Part shown: in pieces, positions 38,029 to 48,504 of the stretch | Layout of the letters: each line of letters opens with the position of its first letter | Position numbering within the stretch: the stretch's first letter is position 1 | Assembly: GCF_018687095.1 (NCBI RefSeq) | Contig: NZ_CP061286.1 | Location: 682,001 to 746,000 of the forward strand | Direction: 5' to 3' | DNA length: 64,000 nt | From: Polynucleobacter sp. MWH-UH25E | Lineage (GTDB): Bacteria; Pseudomonadota; Gammaproteobacteria; Burkholderiales; Burkholderiaceae | Program-made: the position numbers and the translations under genes | The notes under the pieces: model-generated | What the model saw: the letters and a program-made list of their open reading frames with translations, nothing else | Told to the model about the DNA's origin: nothing | The model's database searches: none

Positions 38029-38183
38029 GGGTTACAATTCAAGGCTTTACTGGATTGTCGAATAGTCAGCGGCAATCGTTGTACCAGTTAAATTACTGAA
38101 TCTGCGAGCTTGCAAATATAAGCAGGGCCAAAGTGGACGTTGTTTGATTGGAGTATTTTTTGACTATAACAATTTGAGAAATC

Positions 38184-38612
38184 ATGAAAACTTTTTCCGC
38201 AAAATCCCATGAGGTAAAGCGTGAATGGTTCGTGATTGACGCAACGGACAAAGTCCTCGGTCGTGTCGCCAGTGAAGTGGCACACCGTCTACGCGGCAAG
38301 CACAAGCCTGAATTCACTCCACACGTTGACACTGGCGACTTTATCGTCGTGATCAATTCATCCAAGTTACGTGTTACAGGCACAAAAGGCTTGAACAAAA
38401 TGTATTACCGTCACAGCGGATACCCAGGTGGTATTTCCGAGACCAACTTTGACAAGATGCAAGACCGTTTCCCAGGTCGCGCCTTGGAGAAGGCTGTGAA
38501 AGGTATGTTGCCAAAAGGCCCACTCGGCTACGCCATGATCAAGAAATTAAAAGTCTATGGCGATGCTAATCATCCGCACGCGGCTCAACAGCCAAAAGCG
38601 TTAGAGATTTAA
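38184..38612 (+). CDS. rplM: 50S ribosomal protein L13
   Basis: A 142-residue L13: [20 protein letters not shown], then [31 protein letters not shown] and [20 protein letters not shown]. In E. coli L13 is the first gene of rplM-rpsI and represses its own operon. rpsI follows after 9 nt. The leader is long and structured, which would suit such control. The Shine-Dalgarno site is weak (GAGA at 8 nt). Confidence 0.98.
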   Translation: MKTFSAKSHEVKREWFVIDATDKVLGRVASEVAHRLRGKHKPEFTPHVDTGDFIVVINSSKLRVTGTKGLNKMYYRHSGYPGGISETNFDKMQDRFPGRALEKAVKGMLPKGPLGYAMIKKLKVYGDANHPHAAQQPKALEI

Positions 38613-38621
38613 GGAAACCAA

Positions 38622-39023
38622 ATGGCTATTAATTACGGAAGTTGGAATTACGGTACAGGTCGCCGCAAGAGTTCTGTTGCGCGCGTTTTCATCAAGTCTG
38701 GCAAAGGCGAAATTACTGTTAACGGTAAGCCTATCGATGCTTATTTTGCTCGTGAAACATCACGCATGATTGCTCGTCAGCCTTTGGCTCTCACATCTCA
38801 CCTCACTACCTTTGATATCAAAGTAAACGTATCTGGTGGTGGCGAGACTGGTCAAGCTGGTGCGGTACGTCACGGCGTAACACGTGCTTTGATCGATTAC
38901 GACAATGCGTTGAAGCCTACCCTGTCTAAAGCAGGTTTGGTTACTCGCGATGCTCGTGAAGTTGAGCGTAAAAAAGTTGGTCTGCATGGCGCGCGTCGTC
39001 GTAAGCAGTTCAGCAAGCGCTAA
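38622..39023 (+). CDS. rpsI: 30S ribosomal protein S9
   Basis: A 133-residue S9 with [18 protein letters not shown], the ARQPLALTS segment and the conserved C-terminal tail [17 protein letters not shown] that reaches the P-site tRNA. AAGGAAACC precedes the ATG. It ends at a strong terminator and completes the rplM-rpsI operon. Confidence 0.98.
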   Translation: MAINYGSWNYGTGRRKSSVARVFIKSGKGEITVNGKPIDAYFARETSRMIARQPLALTSHLTTFDIKVNVSGGGETGQAGAVRHGVTRALIDYDNALKPTLSKAGLVTRDAREVERKKVGLHGARRRKQFSKR

Positions 39024-39050
39024 TTTCTTTCGGTCGCTGTTGTTTTATCG

Positions 39051-39076
39051 AAAGGGTCGCGCAAGCGGCCCTTTTT
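39051..39076 (+). terminator. Terminator of rplM-rpsI
   Basis: AAAGGGTCGC-GCAA-GCGGCCCTTT (10 pairs with one mismatch/wobble) with the T run to 39076, 27 nt after the rpsI stop. Confidence 0.85.
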
Positions 39077-39140
39077 GTTTCTACAATGTGGTTATCAAGT
39101 TTGAATAAAACTTCTCGCTGTGAGCATCTTGGGGAAAGAC

Positions 39141-40199
39141 ATGATTAAAGTTGGAATCGTTGGCGGCACTGGATACACCGGAGTGGAATTGTTGCGTTTA
39201 TTGGCGCAACATCCTGAGGTCAAGATCGTTGCTATCACTTCTCGCACAGAAGCTGGCATGCCAGTAGCTGAGATGTTTCCATCATTACGTGGTCGCGTTG
39301 ATCTGAAATTTACTACTCCAGATGAAGCTAGGCTAAATGAATGCGATGTGGTTTTCTTCGCCACACCTCATGGCGTGGCTATGGCTCAAGCAAAAGAGTT
39401 GTTAGCAAATAATGTCAAGATTTTGGACTTGGCTGCCGATTTTCGTTTGAAGGATGAGAAAGAGTTTGCCAAGTGGTACGGCATGGAGCATAGCTGCCCA
39501 GATATTTTGGCTGAAGCGGTATATGGTTTGGCAGAAATTAATCGCGAACAAATTAAGAAAGCGCGTGTCGTTGGTCTGGCTGGGTGCTATCCAACTTCAG
39601 TGCAGCTTGGGCTTGCGCCTTTGCTCTCTCCAAAGTCGACTGGTGGAAAACAGTTGATTGATGGCGAGCATATTATTTCCGATTCGAAATCGGGTACTTC
39701 TGGCGCTGGGCGGAAAGCCGAGATTGGTACTTTGTTGTCCGAAGCAAGCGATAACTTTAAGGCTTATGGAGTAAAAGGTCACCGCCATCTTCCTGAAATC
39801 GTGCAGGGTTTAAAAGCCATCGCTGGGCATGATCAAATTGGTTTGACTTTTGTGCCACACCTCACGCCGATGGTGCGGGGAATTCATTCGACCCTATATG
39901 TGCGCTTGACTGAGGCGGGTAAAGATGTGGATTATCAGAAGCTTTACGAGAACTTTTATAGGGGTGAGCCCTTTGTAGATGTAATGCCTGCTGGCAGCCA
40001 TCCTGAAACGCGTTCAGTGCGGGGCAGCAACGGAATCCGAATTGCAATTCATCGGCCTGGCGGTGGCGATACATTAGTTATTTTGGTTGTAGAGGATAAC
40101 TTGGTGAAAGGCGCTTCTGGACAGGGTGTGCAGTGTATGAACCTCATGTTTGGCTTGCCAGAAACTACGGGCCTTACCCAGATTGCTGTATCGCCTTAA
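39141..40199 (+). CDS. argC: N-acetyl-gamma-glutamyl-phosphate reductase
   Basis: Third step of arginine synthesis, NADPH-dependent. I use the ATG at 39141 ([20 protein letters not shown], 352 residues), preceded by GGGGAAAG; an in-frame GTG lies at 39120. The Rossmann [10 protein letters not shown] and the catalytic cysteine in [16 protein letters not shown] are clear, with [12 protein letters not shown] and the GHRHLPEI region. It stands alone between terminators. Confidence 0.96.
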   Translation: MIKVGIVGGTGYTGVELLRLLAQHPEVKIVAITSRTEAGMPVAEMFPSLRGRVDLKFTTPDEARLNECDVVFFATPHGVAMAQAKELLANNVKILDLAADFRLKDEKEFAKWYGMEHSCPDILAEAVYGLAEINREQIKKARVVGLAGCYPTSVQLGLAPLLSPKSTGGKQLIDGEHIISDSKSGTSGAGRKAEIGTLLSEASDNFKAYGVKGHRHLPEIVQGLKAIAGHDQIGLTFVPHLTPMVRGIHSTLYVRLTEAGKDVDYQKLYENFYRGEPFVDVMPAGSHPETRSVRGSNGIRIAIHRPGGGDTLVILVVEDNLVKGASGQGVQCMNLMFGLPETTGLTQIAVSP

Positions 40200-40207
40200 T
40201 GCTCGTG

Positions 40208-40227
40208 GGGGTATGAATCTATACCCC
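40208..40227 (+). terminator. Weak hairpin after argC
   Basis: GGGGTAT-GAATCT-ATACCCC (7-bp stem, 6-nt loop) begins 8 nt after the argC stop. Only TT follows, so terminator function is uncertain. Confidence 0.4.
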
Positions 40228-40289
40228 TTCAGCAAACTAGGCGTTAAAAGCCTAAAATATGACATTGCCTTTTGAATTAGGAGTAAATC

Positions 40290-40664
40290 ATGACTGAATT
40301 GGCTACGCAAACTACACAAGACTTAGCTGAACCACCAACCCCGTTGGTGTTTACAGACGCTGCTGCCGCTAAAGTGGCTGACTTGATTGCAGAAGAAGGC
40401 AATCCGGAGTTGAAGTTGCGTGTATTCGTTCAAGGTGGTGGTTGCTCTGGATTTCAGTACGGCTTCACATTTGATGATGCAGTAAATGAGGATGACACAC
40501 AGTTTGAAAAAAATGGCGTGACTTTATTAGTGGACTCAATGAGCTTCCAATACTTGGTTGGCGCTGAGATTGATTACAAAGAAGATATCAATGGATCTCA
40601 ATTTGTTATCAAGAATCCAAACGCAACAACAACTTGTGGTTGCGGCTCTTCTTTCTCGGCATAA
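40290..40664 (+). CDS. erpA: Iron-sulfur cluster insertion protein
   Basis: A-type Fe-S carrier of 124 residues delivering clusters to apoproteins such as IspG. The three cluster cysteines are in [12 protein letters not shown] and [29 protein letters not shown] is typical. A good ribosome site TAGGAG precedes the ATG. The N terminus has about 18 extra residues against the E. coli form. It converges with anmK across 15 bp. Confidence 0.95.
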   Translation: MTELATQTTQDLAEPPTPLVFTDAAAAKVADLIAEEGNPELKLRVFVQGGGCSGFQYGFTFDDAVNEDDTQFEKNGVTLLVDSMSFQYLVGAEIDYKEDINGSQFVIKNPNATTTCGCGSSFSA

Positions 40665-40679
40665 GGCAGTTAAATTGAT

Positions 40680-41807
40680 TTAAGCGGGATAGCATGCACC
40701 TAGAATTCTAGGTCCCTTAGATCCTGTAACGGCTGGCAAATTTGCTGGCCGTTTTTGTTGGTGAGCCCAGGCAAGCCATGCAAAAGCCAAGCCTTCGACG
40801 AGTTGTGGGTCAATTCCTTCGGTATCGCTGGTAGTAATTTCTAGGCGATGTTTAAAGAATTTAGTGCTCTTGGATTTAAGTAAGTTCATTAGGGCGGTGT
40901 TACGGGCACCACCACCACACACAATGAGCTTCTGGGTTTGCGGGGCATGACGAACTAGAGCCTCTATGGCAGAGTGAGCAGTTAAGTGAAGTAGTGTTGC
41001 TTGTACATCTTCTAATGGATAATTTTCTTTCCCCAGTTTTTCTTGTAACCAAGCAAGATGAAAATCATCTCGACCGGTACTCTTGGGCGGCGCTTTCGAG
41101 AAAAAAGAATCTGCTAATAAATTTTCTAGTAGCGTTGTGTTGAGTTTTCCTTGGCTTGCCCAATTTCCATTTTCGTCATAGGCGTTTCCTTGATGCTCAT
41201 ATATCCAGGCATCCATCAACATATTTCCTGGCCCACAATCAAAGCCTGAAACTTCTCCGTTTGCTGGTAGCAAAGTCAAGTTCGCTATGCCACCAATGTT
41301 CAGAATCGCAATATCCTTAGCGGATGAAAATTGTTGTGCATGAAATGCGGGTACTAGTGGTGCGCCATGACCGCCTGCGGCAAGATCTCTACTTCTAAAG
41401 TCGGCAATGACTGTGATTCCTGTTTTTTCTGCAAGAAGAGCGGGATTCAGTGTTTGGTGTGTGTAAGCAAGCTGGCCGAGCTGTGGTTGATGGCGGACAG
41501 TTTGTCCATGGGCGCCAATAGCGGCAATATCAGAAGCCTGCAGTTTGGATTTTGCGAGTAGCTCTTTGACCGCGTCTGCATAAGCAAGGGCTATGGCATT
41601 GCCGGCCTGCTTGTCTCTATGAAGCTCGTTGGAGCCAGGACTTTGAAGCTCAAATAAGGCTTTACGTAATTCTGGCTGAAAGGGGGTGCTTACTGCATCC
41701 ACGGCAACAGCCTCTCCATTTGAGCCAATTTTGGCAAGTACCGCATCAATCCCATCTAGGCTGGTGCCTGACATGATGCCGATATAGAGGGAATGGGGCT
41801 GATTCAT
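40680..41807 (-). CDS. anmK: Anhydro-N-acetylmuramic acid kinase
   Basis: Cleaves and phosphorylates anhMurNAc from peptidoglycan turnover to MurNAc 6-phosphate. The 375-residue protein has IGIMSGTSLDGIDAVLAKIG (ATP loop), IGAHGQTVRHQP, ADFRSRDLAAGGHGAPLVP, DCGPGNMLMDAW and VCGGGARNTALM. It joins AmgK and MurU elsewhere in the window in a recycling route. It is divergent from tyrS, 88 bp apart, an arrangement frequent in betaproteobacteria. Confidence 0.96.
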   Translation of the reverse strand: MNQPHSLYIGIMSGTSLDGIDAVLAKIGSNGEAVAVDAVSTPFQPELRKALFELQSPGSNELHRDKQAGNAIALAYADAVKELLAKSKLQASDIAAIGAHGQTVRHQPQLGQLAYTHQTLNPALLAEKTGITVIADFRSRDLAAGGHGAPLVPAFHAQQFSSAKDIAILNIGGIANLTLLPANGEVSGFDCGPGNMLMDAWIYEHQGNAYDENGNWASQGKLNTTLLENLLADSFFSKAPPKSTGRDDFHLAWLQEKLGKENYPLEDVQATLLHLTAHSAIEALVRHAPQTQKLIVCGGGARNTALMNLLKSKSTKFFKHRLEITTSDTEGIDPQLVEGLAFAWLAWAHQQKRPANLPAVTGSKGPRILGACYPA

Positions 41808-41895
41808 GGGGTTCTGGGCTTTGTTCTAAGGAATGCGACAATTATGCTTTAGCAATTTAAATACTAATTTAACTGTATCAGTTATCAGAATCAGC

Positions 41896-43128
41896 ATGAC
41901 GGATAAACCAGAACAAAAATATCCTTTAACCCCAGAGGTTTTTGCTGCCCTCGAAATCACAAAGCGTGGTTGCGATGAGCTGCTGGTAGAGGCTGACTGG
42001 GTCCAGAAATTGGCCCGTAGCCAAGCTACCAAGACTCCTTTGCGTATTAAGTTAGGCTTGGATCCAACTGCTCCGGATATTCATTTAGGCCATACCGTTG
42101 TCTTGAATAAATTACGCCAATTACAAGATCTAGGTCATACAGTGATTTTCTTGATTGGTGATTTCACGAGCATGATTGGCGATCCATCTGGTCGTAATGC
42201 TACTCGACCCCCATTAACCGCAGAAGAGATTGCTGTTAATGCGGAGACTTACTATCGCCAAGCGAGTATGGTTTTAGATCCAGCTAAAACGGAAGTACGG
42301 TACAACAGCGAGTGGTGCGATCCTTTAGGAGCCAGGGGCATGATTCAGCTTGCTGCTAAACATACCGTCGCACGAATGTTAGAGCGTGATGACTTTACAA
42401 AGCGTTATCGCAACGGTGTACCCATTTCGATTCATGAGTTTTTGTATCCGCTGATGCAGGGTTATGACTCGGTCGCCCTCAAGAGTGATCTAGAGCTCGG
42501 TGGAACTGATCAAAAATTTAATTTACTCGTTGGTCGTGAACTCCAAAGAGAGTATGGACAGGAGCCGCAATGCATTTTGACTATGCCCTTACTGGTGGGT
42601 CTTGATGGCGTTGAGAAAATGAGTAAGTCCAAGGGGAACTACATTGGCATTAGTGAGAGCCCCGGCGATATGTTCGGCAAGTTGTTGAGCATCTCTGATG
42701 ATCTCATGTGGGACTACTTCACCCTGTTGTCATTCCGTCCAATGTCGGAAATTGATTTAATGAAGCAGGAAGTTGCCGCAGGACGTAATCCAAAAGATTG
42801 CAAAGTACTTCTTGCGCAAGAGATTGTCGCGCGCTTTCATTCACAGGCTGCTGCAGAAAAAGCTTTAGAAGACTTTAATCATCGCGCTAAGGGTGGCGTT
42901 CCAGATGATATTCCGGAGGTGAATTTATCCGGTGCGCCCATGGGTATTGCAACGCTCTTGAAGTCTGCTGGCTTGGCACCATCTACATCTGAGGCAATGC
43001 GCAATATTGAACAGAATGGCGTGAAGGTTGACGGTACAACCGTATCTGACAAGCAGGTGAAGATTGAAGCAGGTACTTACGTTGTGCAAGTGGGCAAACG
43101 CAAATTTGCTAAGGTCACGCTCAGTTAA
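41896..43128 (+). CDS. tyrS: Tyrosyl-tRNA synthetase
   Basis: Class I synthetase of 410 residues. The start is the ATG at 41896 ([20 protein letters not shown]); the frame is open 21 codons further upstream but that part is not protein-like and covers the promoter region. The HIGH-type motif is [13 protein letters not shown] and the KMSKS loop is [15 protein letters not shown]-terminal S4 RNA-binding domain covers about 345-410. Its last 4 nt overlap the antisense end of ruvB. Confidence 0.97.
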   Translation: MTDKPEQKYPLTPEVFAALEITKRGCDELLVEADWVQKLARSQATKTPLRIKLGLDPTAPDIHLGHTVVLNKLRQLQDLGHTVIFLIGDFTSMIGDPSGRNATRPPLTAEEIAVNAETYYRQASMVLDPAKTEVRYNSEWCDPLGARGMIQLAAKHTVARMLERDDFTKRYRNGVPISIHEFLYPLMQGYDSVALKSDLELGGTDQKFNLLVGRELQREYGQEPQCILTMPLLVGLDGVEKMSKSKGNYIGISESPGDMFGKLLSISDDLMWDYFTLLSFRPMSEIDLMKQEVAAGRNPKDCKVLLAQEIVARFHSQAAAEKALEDFNHRAKGGVPDDIPEVNLSGAPMGIATLLKSAGLAPSTSEAMRNIEQNGVKVDGTTVSDKQVKIEAGTYVVQVGKRKFAKVTLS

Positions 43129-44195
43129 ATATCTAAGCTACCTGTTCCGCTTGGCGGAGTCAGTCCAAAGTGTTCGTATGCCTGCCGCGTAGCCACGCGA
43201 CCACGTGAGGTTCTTTGTAGATAACCTTGTTGAATGAGATAGGGCTCGAGAACATCTTCAATGGTATCTCGCTCTTCGCCAATTGCGGCCGCCAAATTAT
43301 CTATTCCTACAGGGCCGCCATCAAATTTATGCAAGATGGCCTCAAGTAATTTTCTGTCCATAACATCAAAGCCACTAGGATCAACATCCAGCATTTTTAA
43401 GGCTGCATCCGCTATAGCTTTGGTAATCATTCCGGTGCCTTTAACCTCCGCATAGTCACGGACGCGACGTAAGAGACGGTTTGCGATACGTGGAGTGCCG
43501 CGGGCACGTTTTGCGATTTCCACAGATCCATCTGGATCAATCTTTGCCTTCAATAGATTTGCGGAGCGATCGATAATTTTTGTGAGCTCTTCGGTGTTGT
43601 AAAACTCTAATCTAGCAACGATGCCGAAGCGATCGCGCAAGGGATTAGTCAACATGCCCGCGCGTGTTGTTGCACCAATTAAAGTAAATGGTTTGAGATC
43701 AATCTTGACGCTACGGGCCGCTGGACCTTCACCAATCATGATGTCTAGGCTATAGTCTTCTAGCGCTGGATACAGAATTTCTTCTACAACAGGTGAGAGA
43801 CGATGAATCTCGTCAATGAAGAGTACATCGTTTGCTTCCAGGTTGGTTAGCAAAGCCGCAAGATCACCCGGTCTATCTAAGACAGGTCCGCTGGTTTGAC
43901 GCAAATTTACGCCTAGCTCCCTAGCAATAATGTGCGCCAAAGTAGTTTTACCTAGGCCTGGAGGGCCAAACAACAAAACGTGATCGAGTGCTTCTTGTCG
44001 CGCTCTAGTGGCACTGATAAAGATTTCTAATTGGGCACGCGCTTTGCTTTGGCCTACGTATTCATCCAATTGCTTAGGGCGCAAAGCTTTTTCGAAAATA
44101 GCCTCTGAGTTTCCTGCGGCCCCACTGACAAGGCGATCTTTTCCTTCAGGTAAATCTTCAGGGATAGAGCTTAGGTCGTCAGTATGTATTGCCAT
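43125..44195 (-). CDS. ruvB: Holliday junction branch-migration ATPase
   Basis: AAA+ motor of 356 residues. [20 protein letters not shown], Walker [15 protein letters not shown], Walker [18 protein letters not shown], sensor 1 [11 protein letters not shown], and the C-terminal winged helix with [20 protein letters not shown]. It is 25 nt after ruvA and ends the dusB-fis-purH-ruvC-ruvA-ruvB run. Confidence 0.98.
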   Translation of the reverse strand: MAIHTDDLSSIPEDLPEGKDRLVSGAAGNSEAIFEKALRPKQLDEYVGQSKARAQLEIFISATRARQEALDHVLLFGPPGLGKTTLAHIIARELGVNLRQTSGPVLDRPGDLAALLTNLEANDVLFIDEIHRLSPVVEEILYPALEDYSLDIMIGEGPAARSVKIDLKPFTLIGATTRAGMLTNPLRDRFGIVARLEFYNTEELTKIIDRSANLLKAKIDPDGSVEIAKRARGTPRIANRLLRRVRDYAEVKGTGMITKAIADAALKMLDVDPSGFDVMDRKLLEAILHKFDGGPVGIDNLAAAIGEERDTIEDVLEPYLIQQGYLQRTSRGRVATRQAYEHFGLTPPSGTGSLDI

Positions 44196-44220
44196 GCTAT
44201 GAGTTTATTCGGTTTGGCGA

Positions 44221-44802
44221 TTAGGCCTTGGATAAATACTTTAAGCCAATGCGGATACCATCGGATACCGATGTGTCAGGCGGAATTTGCTTCAATGCTA
44301 ATAGCGCTTCTTTTTCGGAATACCCAAGAGCTAGGAGTGCTTGTAGGACTTCGCTATTGGTATCAGGAGTTAGTGCTTTACCTGGAGCTATTCCTAAATC
44401 AGGGGCAAGCTTGCCTTTGAGTTCTAGGCAAAGTCGTTCTGCAGTCTTTTTGCCAATGCCGGGGACTTGGGTAAGGCGATTAGCCTCTTGTAAGGCAATA
44501 GCTTGGGCAAGCTCGTTCACGCTCATCCCAGAAAGAATGGCTAATGCAGTGCGTGAGCCAACACCACTAATCTTAATGAGCTGTCTAAATGCCTCGCGTT
44601 CTGTTTCGGTCGCAAAACCAAAAAGCTGCTGCGCATCTTCACGCACCTGAAAGTGAGTCAGCAAGGTAATTTTTTGTCCTGCTTGAGGCAATTGATATAG
44701 GGTGCTCATTGGAACATCGACCTCATACCCAATGCCTTGGCAATCGACCAATAAGCGAGGGGGGTGAATTGAAACGAGGATTCCTTGAATGCGACCAATC
44801 AT
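44221..44802 (-). CDS. ruvA: Holliday junction DNA helicase subunit RuvA
   Basis: Tetrameric junction-binding protein of 193 residues: [20 protein letters not shown] with OB-fold domain I, two HhH motifs ([35 protein letters not shown]) and a C-terminal UBA-like domain III ([18 protein letters not shown]) that contacts RuvB. It follows ruvC by 47 nt. Confidence 0.97.
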   Translation of the reverse strand: MIGRIQGILVSIHPPRLLVDCQGIGYEVDVPMSTLYQLPQAGQKITLLTHFQVREDAQQLFGFATETEREAFRQLIKISGVGSRTALAILSGMSVNELAQAIALQEANRLTQVPGIGKKTAERLCLELKGKLAPDLGIAPGKALTPDTNSEVLQALLALGYSEKEALLALKQIPPDTSVSDGIRIGLKYLSKA

Positions 44803-44849
44803 ATGAAGATCTTAACCTGTAATGTGCTTTGACATCGCTTATACAACTC

Positions 44850-45368
44850 TTAGCGCTTGGATTTTTTGGAGGCTAAAGCAGACGTGACTGCTATGGGAAT
44901 TTGCGCGTGATGAGCTGCGCAAATAGCAACCCCTAATGCATCTGAGGCGTCACTGCCAGGCGCCCGACTTAGTCTCAGTAAACGCTTCACCATCTCTTGA
45001 ACTTGGGGCTTGGCTGCTCGACCAGTGCCGACAATCGCTTGTTTGACTCTTAATGCGCTGAACTCAGATACAGGTAAGTTTGCTGAAACTAGCGCTGCAA
45101 TCACTGCACCTCTTGCCTGACCTAGCATGAGGGTAGAGCGTGGATTGACATTGAGAAAGACTTCTTCAATTGCGGCAGATTCTGGATGGTATGTATCTAA
45201 AACTTCTTTAACACCTTGATAGAGAGTCCCCAGTCGATCTGGCAAGCCCTTGGCGGGATCTCCGCTTTCAATTGTTCCCGAGGCTACATAAGTCAGTTTT
45301 TGGCCTTCGACATCAATGATGCCAAAACCAGTTGTTCGTAGACCCGGGTCAATTCCAATCCAACGCAT
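44850..45368 (-). CDS. ruvC: Holliday junction resolvase
   Basis: Endonuclease of 172 residues: [20 protein letters not shown] with the first catalytic Asp, [20 protein letters not shown] with the Glu, and [16 protein letters not shown] with the last acidic pair. The order ruvC-ruvA-ruvB is standard. purH ends 31 nt upstream. Confidence 0.97.
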   Translation of the reverse strand: MRWIGIDPGLRTTGFGIIDVEGQKLTYVASGTIESGDPAKGLPDRLGTLYQGVKEVLDTYHPESAAIEEVFLNVNPRSTLMLGQARGAVIAALVSANLPVSEFSALRVKQAIVGTGRAAKPQVQEMVKRLLRLSRAPGSDASDALGVAICAAHHAQIPIAVTSALASKKSKR

Positions 45369-45399
45369 GAATATTAATGAGCCCTTTTGCTCTGAAAGT

Positions 45400-46980
45400 T
45401 TAGTGGCGGAAGTGTCGTGTGCCAGTAAAGATCATGGCAATTCCATGCTCATCGGCAGCGGCAATGATTTCTTCATCGCGCATACTGCCGCCAGGCTGAA
45501 TTGCGCAACTGGCGCCACCATTCACCACAACATCCAGGCCATCACGGAATGGGAAGAATGCATCGCTGGCAACCGCTGATCCCTTAAGGCTTAGACCCGC
45601 ATTTTCAGCCTTGATGCTGGCCATTCGCGCGGAGTCTACACGACTCATTTGACCTGCGCCAATACCTAGGGTCATACCATTAGCGCAATACACAATTGCA
45701 TTGGACTTAACAAATTTAGCAACACGCCATGCAAACATCATGTCGTTCATTTCGCTTGGGGTTGGCTGTCTTTTGCTAACTACCCGCATTTCATTTTGTA
45801 AGACATTTTTTGCGTCTGGTGATTGGACCAATAGTCCGCCGCCAACACGTTTGAAGTCATAGGTATTAAATGCATTGCCCAATGGAATTTCTAGAAGGCG
45901 AACATTTTGCTTGGCTGCAAAAATGGCTTTCGCTTCTTCGCTAAAGCTAGGTGCAATTAAGACCTCAACAAATTGCTTTGAAATCGCTTCAGCGGCTGCA
46001 CCATCACATGGCACATTGAAAGCAATAATTCCACCGAAAGCCGAGCTCGGATCAGTCTTGAATGCCTTTTGGTAGGCTTCAAGCGCATTTGCGCCAACAG
46101 CAACGCCACATGGATTAGCGTGCTTAATAATGACACAGGCTGCGGCGCCACCAGCATTACCAGTAAAGCTTTTTACGCATTCCCAGGCAGAGTCGGCATC
46201 AGCGATATTGTTGTATGACAACTCTTTGCCTTGCAATTGCTTGTAATTTGCAAGAGCCCCGGCTACAGGATGAATATCTTTGTAAAAAGCGGCCGATTGA
46301 TGTGGGTTCTCGCCATAGCGCATCTCTTGTACTTTTTCAAAAGCAAGATGCAAGGTTTCTGGGTAGGCTGAACGGGCTTTATGATCTAAATCATCACCCA
46401 ATGCAGATAAGTAGTTGGCAATAGCACCATCGTATTGGGCGGTGTGTGCAAATACTTTTTTAGCAAGACTCAAGTTGGTTTTATAGGAGACGCTATTGTT
46501 GTTTGCTTTCATCTCCGCTAGTACGGGTGCGTAATCTTCAGGCGAAATCAGCACAGTAACATCTTGATGATTTTTGGCTGCTGCGCGCAACATCGCTGGA
46601 CCGCCAATATCAATGTTTTCTACTGCATCTTCAAAAGAACATTTTTCTTTGGCGACGCTTTCATTAAAAGGATAGAGATTAATTACCAACATATCGATGG
46701 TATCGATCCCATGTTCCTTAAGTGCGGCCATGTGCTCAGGAAAATCCCTGCGTGCAAGCAAGCCACCATGCACCATTGGGTGAAGAGTTTTGACTCGCCC
46801 ATCCAGCATCTCTGGAAATTTAGTCAGGGAAGAAACTTCAACAACGGGTAATTGATTTTCTGCCAATAATTTAGCTGTGCCACCAGTTGAAATAAGTTTA
46901 ATACCTTGCTCATGGAGCGCTTTAGCAAAAGGCACGATGCCATTTTTATCAGAGACGGATAGGAGTGCTGTACGGATCAT
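45400..46980 (-). CDS. purH: Bifunctional AICAR transformylase / IMP cyclohydrolase
   Basis: Last two steps of IMP synthesis, 526 residues. N-terminal MGS-like cyclohydrolase domain ([34 protein letters not shown]) to about 190, C-terminal transformylase ([43 protein letters not shown]). It lies downstream of fis by 55 nt. Confidence 0.97.
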   Translation of the reverse strand: MIRTALLSVSDKNGIVPFAKALHEQGIKLISTGGTAKLLAENQLPVVEVSSLTKFPEMLDGRVKTLHPMVHGGLLARRDFPEHMAALKEHGIDTIDMLVINLYPFNESVAKEKCSFEDAVENIDIGGPAMLRAAAKNHQDVTVLISPEDYAPVLAEMKANNNSVSYKTNLSLAKKVFAHTAQYDGAIANYLSALGDDLDHKARSAYPETLHLAFEKVQEMRYGENPHQSAAFYKDIHPVAGALANYKQLQGKELSYNNIADADSAWECVKSFTGNAGGAAACVIIKHANPCGVAVGANALEAYQKAFKTDPSSAFGGIIAFNVPCDGAAAEAISKQFVEVLIAPSFSEEAKAIFAAKQNVRLLEIPLGNAFNTYDFKRVGGGLLVQSPDAKNVLQNEMRVVSKRQPTPSEMNDMMFAWRVAKFVKSNAIVYCANGMTLGIGAGQMSRVDSARMASIKAENAGLSLKGSAVASDAFFPFRDGLDVVVNGGASCAIQPGGSMRDEEIIAAADEHGIAMIFTGTRHFRH

Positions 46981-47035
46981 ATTGATAGGTGTGTAAATGA
47001 ATTAATGACTAGAGAGCTTGGAAGAAATCAATAAA

Positions 47036-47275
47036 TTATTTGAGCAGCTGATGCTCGACTAATTTTTTATGTAAGGTATTGCGGTTAATGCCTAGATACT
47101 GTGCTGCCAGAGATTGGTTTTGCTTCGCATGGCGCATGACGAGCTCTAACATCGGTTTTTCTACTACTGCTAATACCATTTGATATACATCAGTTGGGGC
47201 AGTGCCCTTAAGGTCATTTAGGTAGACTTGGAGATGGGTTTCAATACATTCTGTTATTGGGTGTTTGTTGCTCAT
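47036..47275 (-). CDS. fis: Fis family DNA-binding protein
   Basis: Small nucleoid/transcription factor of 79 residues (MSNKHPITECIETHLQVYLN) if started at the ATG at 47275; an in-frame codon at 47284 is less likely. The helix-turn-helix is AAQYLGINRNTLHKKLVEHQ at the C terminus. It is shorter than E. coli Fis (98). No Shine-Dalgarno site precedes it; instead a U-rich leader does. Location directly after dusB is the classical dusB-fis arrangement. Confidence 0.93.
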   Translation of the reverse strand: MSNKHPITECIETHLQVYLNDLKGTAPTDVYQMVLAVVEKPMLELVMRHAKQNQSLAAQYLGINRNTLHKKLVEHQLLK

Positions 47276-47335
47276 AAAAATCAATAAATACTAAAAATAT
47301 AAATAAGAAAAAATGAATAAGTAAAAATAAATGAA
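47276..47335 (-). promoter_or_regulatory. U-rich, G+C-poor spacer between dusB and fis
   Basis: All 60 bp between the dusB stop and the fis start. I count 42 A, 12 T and 6 G/C on the plus strand, so the transcript is about 70 % U and 10 % G+C, with repeated UUAUU-type units and no purine-rich ribosome site. Such a leader would suit recruitment by ribosomal protein S1, an RNase E entry site, or DNA bending near an internal fis promoter. Confidence 0.6.
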
Positions 47336-48352
47336 TTAAGCGGCTTCCAAAAAGACAAGGCGATCAGAGTGAGATTTCATCTCATCAAAATAGTCATTCA
47401 CCATTTGGAGTTGTGTTTTGCAGTCATCGGCAGTATTCATGCGCTGACGAAATGCATGAGAATTTCTCAATCCTTTGCAGTACCAGCCAATATGTTTGCG
47501 AGCTGTTCGCAGACCAATATGCTCACCATAGAATTCGTAATGATCCAAAAGGTGGGCATTCATGATGCTTTGGATTTCATTGATTTCAGGTATAGGTAAT
47601 TTTTTACCAGTATTGAGATAGTGATTAATTTCTCGAAAAATCCAAGGTCTGCCTTGCGCAGCGCGACCAATCATGATGGCATCGGCACCAGTGGTTTTTA
47701 AAACGTATTCAGCTTTTTCGGGGGTATCAATATCACCATTGGCGACCACTGGAATGTTGACGCTATTTTTAACGGCTTGAATGGTGTCGTACTCTGCTTC
47801 GCCGTGATAAAGATCGGCGCGTGTACGACCATGAACTGTCAACATGGAGATACCAGATTGTTCAGCAATGCGAGCGATCTCTAGCGCATTTTTATTTTCA
47901 CGATCCCAGCCCGTGCGAATTTTTAAAGTCACCGGTACGGCATCTGGTCCTACGCCCACAGCATTTACTACGGCTTCCAAAATGGTTTTGACTAATGGCT
48001 CATCGCGCAAGAGTGCAGAACCGGCAGCAACATTACAAACTTTCTTTGCTGGGCACCCCATATTGATATCAATAATCTGCGCACCATGATCCACATTTAC
48101 TTTTGCAGCGGCAGCCATCATCACGGGATCTGCGCCAGCAATTTGAACTGCGATCGGCTTGAATTCACCCTGGTGATTTGCACGACGTTGCGTCTTTTCG
48201 CTTTTCCAAAGCAGGGCGTTTGATGCCACCATTTCTGAAACCGCGTACCCAGCACCCAGAGTTTTGCAAAGTTGCCTAAATGGACGGTCTGTAACTCCAG
48301 CCATTGGAGCGACAAATAGTCGATTTGCAAGGGTATGAGAGCCAATTTTCAT
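47336..48352 (-). CDS. dusB: tRNA-dihydrouridine synthase B
   Basis: FMN enzyme reducing uridine in the tRNA D-loop, 338 residues. VAPMAGVTDRPFRQLCKTLG (FMN-binding start), IDINMGCPAKKVCNVAAGSA with the catalytic Cys, LTVHGRTRADLYHGEA and VVANGDIDTPEKAEYVLKTT are characteristic. First gene of the dusB-fis-purH-ruvCAB run. Confidence 0.96.
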   Translation of the reverse strand: MKIGSHTLANRLFVAPMAGVTDRPFRQLCKTLGAGYAVSEMVASNALLWKSEKTQRRANHQGEFKPIAVQIAGADPVMMAAAAKVNVDHGAQIIDINMGCPAKKVCNVAAGSALLRDEPLVKTILEAVVNAVGVGPDAVPVTLKIRTGWDRENKNALEIARIAEQSGISMLTVHGRTRADLYHGEAEYDTIQAVKNSVNIPVVANGDIDTPEKAEYVLKTTGADAIMIGRAAQGRPWIFREINHYLNTGKKLPIPEINEIQSIMNAHLLDHYEFYGEHIGLRTARKHIGWYCKGLRNSHAFRQRMNTADDCKTQLQMVNDYFDEMKSHSDRLVFLEAA

Positions 48353-48504
48353 TTATTGGATTTTGGGGCGAGGGAGTATCTATGTGTGTTGCGGAAAGCA
48401 TGACACTTTAGCACATTTAGACCCCAATCTGCCTATTTTTTAAGCAGATGATATAGCGCTTTCAAACTAAAAAATGAGGGTCTTTAAAGCGCCTTAAGAG
48501 GCTC

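Larger units (their letters stand above)
37778..38183. other. 406-bp region between osmC-like gene and rplM: promoter, structured RNA, terminator, leader
   Basis: This is the longest stretch without a protein gene. It contains a sigma-70-like promoter (37891-37920), a three-hairpin candidate RNA (about 37927-38028) ending in a terminator, then 155 nt to rplM with possible -10 elements TACAAT (38033-38038) and TATAAC (38165-38170). The first 110 nt (37778-37888) are AT-rich and probably hold the osmC-like promoter. No ORF with support was found. Confidence 0.7.

Noticed and set aside
40698..40713. 16-bp perfect palindrome ACCTAGAATTCTAGGT
   Set aside because: It lies within the last codons of anmK and has no loop, T run or promoter near it; likely coincidental, although it could help end the convergent erpA transcript.
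41833..41895. 21-codon upstream extension of tyrS
   Set aside because: AT-rich intergenic sequence without protein character; the ATG at 41896 fits TyrRS starts.
44228..44650. 140-codon plus-strand frame antisense to ruvA
   Set aside because: ruvA is unambiguous; the frame has no ribosome site or domain.
48417..48450. AT-rich inverted repeat (ATCTGC / GCAGAT around an A/T loop) between the UbiH-type gene and dusB
   Set aside because: Only 6 bp of stem with an 11-nt loop and no T run in a useful direction; too weak to call a terminator.
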